NCBI GenBank assembly: GCA_036346225.1
Contig: JARFIW010001082.1
Location: forward strand, 1,922,001 to 1,986,000
Direction of reading: 5' to 3'
From: Platerodrilus igneus
Taxonomy: Eukaryota > Arthropoda > Insecta > Coleoptera > Lycidae
Length of the DNA: 64,000 nucleotides
Positions within the stretch are counted from its first letter, which is position 1. Each line of letters opens with the position of its first letter. This document shows, one piece after another, positions 60,701-64,000 of the stretch. Both the position numbers and the translations under genes were made by a program. The notes beneath the pieces were generated by a model that was not told the origin of the DNA, did no database searches, and saw only the letters and a list, made by a program, of their open reading frames with translations.

Positions 60701-62340
60701 TGAGAACTAATAGAGTATAAAGTAGTGCTAAAAACCAACTTAAAATACACGTTATTATAAGGACACTAATGCACTTACCTGAAAACTGCTCGCTGAAAAA
60801 AGTTATTCCAAAATTAAATGTCAAATTACCTGAATATTGATCACGCCTCTAGGCAATTGCACTGGAATTTGTTATAACAAAACTGGGACTATCACTTACA
60901 TATTAGTTCTGAAAAACCAATAAAATGGTACTTACACTATTACACGATTATGTTTTCGACTATTTTACACAATTATGTTTTTATTACTAGACGTGTACAT
61001 TCTTAAGCAAACTTTTAAAAATTAAGAATACGCAAATTTACTTAGCTTAATGGAAAACGTTTTCAACGAATAAAATTATTATTTAAATTCTTAACCTGAT
61101 AACAAATACGTACTGTGTGTATGTTTATAAATTGTGTACGATTAATTAAAAATGTTCATTTCTTTACAGTAACTACAGGTTATAGTTTCAGAAATTTTAA
61201 ATATAAACACCTGATAAATAATTTTTACCCTTAGATAACTCGGATACTATTAAAGGCTTTTTATTTCTTGGACGAATTTTGCTTTTAAAAGATCGTTCTG
61301 GGATTTTGTAAGGAACTAACGGTTCTGAATTAAGATGCTTTTGTTCAACATAAAGTTATCAAATTAAAAGCAACCTATCTGGTAGAGTATTATCTGTCCT
61401 TCATTGACTACTTGCAATCAGTTCAAAATATATTCTTGAAGGTTAACTAACCTATTCAAGTTGCATGTTAATTGTTTGGATGTTAAGGACCAAGTGCTTT
61501 ATAAGATTTATTTTCCCTCCAAAAAATAATTCAAGTCGTCTTCGGCAGAATTCAGATAGATAAATTAAGACTGCAAATTAAAATTACTGTGTGTCGCTTT
61601 TTTCTATCTAATGTATGTAAAATTCACTTACGGAAATAGGTTTAAAGGAAGGAACTTTTCATTTTGTTCGTTCAGCTTAAATTTGCATGTAAATATTTTC
61701 ATGCCTAGACGATGAGTTTGAAAGCGGCAGAGGTATACATTATTAATGAAAACAAATGAATAATAAAAGTGTAATAATTTTATACAGATTATCAATGGTA
61801 TTATTTCAAAGACCGCCATAACGAATTTTACAACCTTTACGTATGAACATTATAAGAACCAATAGAACCAATCCTTCTTTTAATCACGAATGCATGTAAC
61901 CTACGAATTCTATTTCCTAAAAAAAATAACCTAACCCCATTTGTGTGATTTACTAATATAAAACTATTAAAATGAAATACATTTATAAATCCATGGAACG
62001 TCACAAAGCTCTGGTGATAAGACCTTTAAACTTTTTTATTCTATATGCATCAAAAACCGCGTCAAATAAAGAAAAAACTAATATTACTGTTTATCACTAT
62101 CTGAAAATATGCCAAAGTTAAAAGTTATTTTTTTATTAAATGACTGTGTTAATTGCCTAATTAGTATAAAATGATTACCAATTTGATGTTTTAATATAAA
62201 GACGCTTCTAAACGGAGCGATACACAATGAAACAAACGAACTAAAATCATTAAACTTTATTTTGTACATCAACGGTTCATTCTTTTGTCTTGGCGTACGC
62301 ATCGTCGATATTTTAATGTGCGAGTTGAATTCTCAGATTT
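57769..62340. other. Unassigned 4.6-kb region
   Basis: AT-rich, with no recognisable protein family or RNA gene. Small frames at 59781-59990 and 60006-60606 carry no known motif. The only structured piece is a TATA/AATAAA block near 58115-58230. Confidence 0.4.
58075..58252 (+). promoter_or_regulatory. Possible solo-LTR-like block (TATA box plus polyadenylation signal)
   Basis: GCGTTATAAAAGACAG at about 58111 is followed by TCGGTCGTTGATACTC about 28 bp on, and by CAATAAAG at about 58221. This spacing is typical of a compact LTR with promoter and polyadenylation signal. I could not define TG...CA ends with a target duplication. Confidence 0.25.
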
Positions 62341-62344
62341 TTAA

Positions 62345-62690
62345 CAATAGAGAACACTAAGGAACCTTGCTCGTGCCACTGGTTGGTACAATTCGAAAAA
62401 TCATTGACCCAAATTTGTTTGAGAATAAAAACGAAGTCATAGTTTGCATCACTAGTGCTCAATATTGGACGATGCTGAAAAATTTTTTAAAACCAGCTGT
62501 GAAAAACTTCCAATCTTGTGGTTTCAACAAGATACAGCCATAGCAGGAGAATCAGCAATTCTGTTAAGAGATATTTTTGGCGAACAACATCGTTTCACGC
62601 AATACTTAAATTGACCTCCGCATTTTTCGGATTTAACCGCTTCTAACAGTTTCGGTTAAGGATATTTAAAATAAAGACTGACCTTTTAAG
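62345..62690 (+). pseudogene. Mariner-type transposase fragment
   Basis: Translation with frame changes gives LWFQQDTAIAGE (62511 onwards), LLRDIFGEQHRF and a degraded NWPPHFSDLTAS block, in the order of the second and third acidic motifs of Tc1/mariner transposases of the WPPRSxDLTPLDFFLWG type. The third block has lost its last aspartate region and stops are frequent. The copy is about 115 codons and inactive. It differs from both the DD41D element at 32.3 kb and the fragment at 13.5 kb. Confidence 0.65.
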
Positions 62691-62740
62691 ACAAAAACCA
62701 TCCCTCAATTAATAAACAATACTTGCAGTAAAATAGCTGG

Positions 62741-62995
62741 GCCGCTCCGTGGTGTAGTTGATACGTGTGTGACTACTACGCCCAAGGTCCCGGGTTCGAA
62801 TCCCGACACGATCCGCTTGAAAAATGTTAGACGAGCATCTTTCACAAAAATACGCCCTCGTTCGGATGAGAGGTAAAATGGAGGTGCCGTGTGTGAGTGT
62901 TGTCAAGCACATTGAAGATCCTTACCTTGCTTGGAATAGCATGGGTTCGGCAAAATTCAAAATTTTCCAGGTAAAAAAACTAGCTTTCTGGCCAA
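62741..62995 (+). repeat. tRNA-headed SINE
   Basis: The 75-bp head has an internal pol III promoter: A box TGGTGTAGTTGA at 62750-62761 and B box GGTTCGAATCC at 62793-62803, with a CCCGGG...CCCG T-arm-like stem. The acceptor stem does not pair and there is no normal anticodon arm, so it is a SINE rather than a tRNA gene. The body continues with CCTCGTTCGGATGAGAGGTA and GGTGCCGTGTGTGAG. No clear A-rich tail or target duplication was found. Confidence 0.7.
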
Positions 62996-64000
62996 TGTAG
63001 TACCTTCAGGTGGAGCATTGAAAAATCACATGTAGAGTAAAATAGAGGGTAACCTGAAACTTTGCGAAAGGTTATAAAAAAATATTTTGGAGAAAGCACG
63101 AATGTGCGAAGAAGAAAATGGTCACTACTTGCGAGATATCATTTTTTTTTAAACAATCCCAAAATATTTCTCATTAATGTATTATATTTAAAAAATTGAT
63201 GGTATAGCTATGGTTTAAGTAAGAAAGTTATAAAGAATCCAATCCATAACGTTCACTTTGCTTTACTTAGTACCAAAGTGCTGATAGAATTTTAAATAGT
63301 ATTTAAAATAATATATTTCATGCTGTATCTGTTCTTTTATTTTAAAAAACCAACACAAATTTTTAAATACCATTACAAATTTTTAAATTTCAAGCTCTCG
63401 AAAATTTTTTTTTCAAATCGGTTGCTGTAAAGTAGAAATTCAAAGCTCCTGAACCACAAATTATGCTAATATTGAACGTACATTTTATTCTTTAAAGGTA
63501 GTGCTAAAAGTCGATATAGGTGTATTCTTAAATGAGCAGGGCTGATATACGATGCTTCCGTTCAGAATATGTATATACCAGATTTACACATCGAACAGTA
63601 ATTATATGTGACACGTATCAGGAATCAGCGGTAAGGGGAATATAAGACAGGGTTGGGGGTGATCGGTCAGTCATCAGTCTAGTGTTTTAACCGTTTGAAT
63701 AACTACCCGCGAATGTATGTTTCTTCTTTTTAGAAAGTGTATGCGATGGTTTTCAATAAAATTTAATTAGTGCTAATATAAAATTTGGTTTTCTTGTTTC
63801 TTAAAGGTTGAATAGTGTTTAAAAGTGATCGATATAAATGTGATAAAGGTTTTTTGAATTTTGACGAGATTATCATTGTTCGCAAAAATACTGCAGGTAA
63901 GGAGCGTGCAATTTACAGTAGTTAGTTTAACATAGAGCGATTTTGCAACAGCTAATTCGATTCGGATATTTAAACCTAACACACAAAAATTCCGAAAATT
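62996..64000. other. Unassigned, with a promoter-like block near 63640
   Basis: AT-rich. GAATATAAGACAGG at 63638 followed by GGTCAGTCATCAGTCTAG (an arthropod-style TCAGT initiator, 28-30 bp downstream) and AATAAAATT at 63757 suggests another LTR-like or promoter segment. TTCAGAATAT and TATATACCAGATTTA at 63562-63589 recur near 24472-24499, so part of this is repetitive. Confidence 0.3.

Noticed and set aside
62741..62815. Possible true tRNA gene
   Set aside because: A and B boxes are present, but the acceptor stem and anticodon arm do not form and the sequence continues into a SINE body.

Overview
This 64 kb window reads as a piece of a large, AT-rich arthropod (most likely insect) nuclear genome. 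The evidence is indirect. There is no operon structure, no closely spaced coding and no ribosome binding sites. The content is animal transposable elements: RTE-clade LINE, Penelope-like elements (PLE) with GIY-YIG endonuclease, BEL/Pao and Ty3/gypsy LTR elements, a DD41D mariner, other mariner pieces, zf-TTF/DUF4371 hAT transposases, a tRNA-headed SINE and long (TA)n and (CA)n runs. I cannot name the species. I found no convincing host protein gene; nearly every recognisable reading frame belongs to a mobile element.

Layout. 1-1.1 kb: end of a broken hAT transposase. 1.2-3.2 kb: first copy (A) of a non-coding repeat family I call R1. 3.8-8.1 kb: a nearly full-length RTE LINE on the minus strand, bounded by a 12-bp target duplication, with a tandemly reiterated 3' tail. 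8.1-14.1 kb: mostly unassigned, with a mariner fragment at 13.5-14.0 kb. 14.1-24.1 kb: a decayed BEL/Pao gag split by a large Penelope-like composite. That composite has two head-to-head PLE arms, four terminal-repeat copies, a duplicated gag segment and three junctions that each show short microhomology. 24.1-27.9 kb: two non-coding repeats back to back (R2 minus, then R1 plus). 27.9-29.8 kb: a second hAT remnant. 30.2-31.7 kb: a second, older PLE that is also inverted. 32.3-34.2 kb: a mariner with 405-bp terminal inverted repeats. 34.2-36.1 kb: R2. 36.6-36.7 kb: a (CA)n run. 36.8-38.9 kb: a gypsy integrase remnant with its 3' LTR. 41-42.2 kb: R1 joined to a LINE reverse transcriptase fragment. 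44.7-49.2 kb: a complete but broken hAT with an exact 8-bp target duplication and an internal ~280-bp minisatellite. 51.2-57.8 kb: three more R1/R2 copies. 62.3-63.0 kb: a mariner fragment next to a SINE.

The two points most worth pursuing are these. First, the PLE composite at 14.5-23.7 kb has a microhomology-joined palindromic structure, and its frame breaks look like homopolymer consensus errors. Second, the paired R1/R2 elements are about 1.5-2 kb, non-coding and bounded by (TA)n. They begin near TTGCTGTGATAAGGGG and end in hairpin-forming minisatellite units containing TATCACAGCA. They may be an undescribed non-autonomous transposon group. No CRISPR array, bacterial defence locus or biosynthetic cluster is present.
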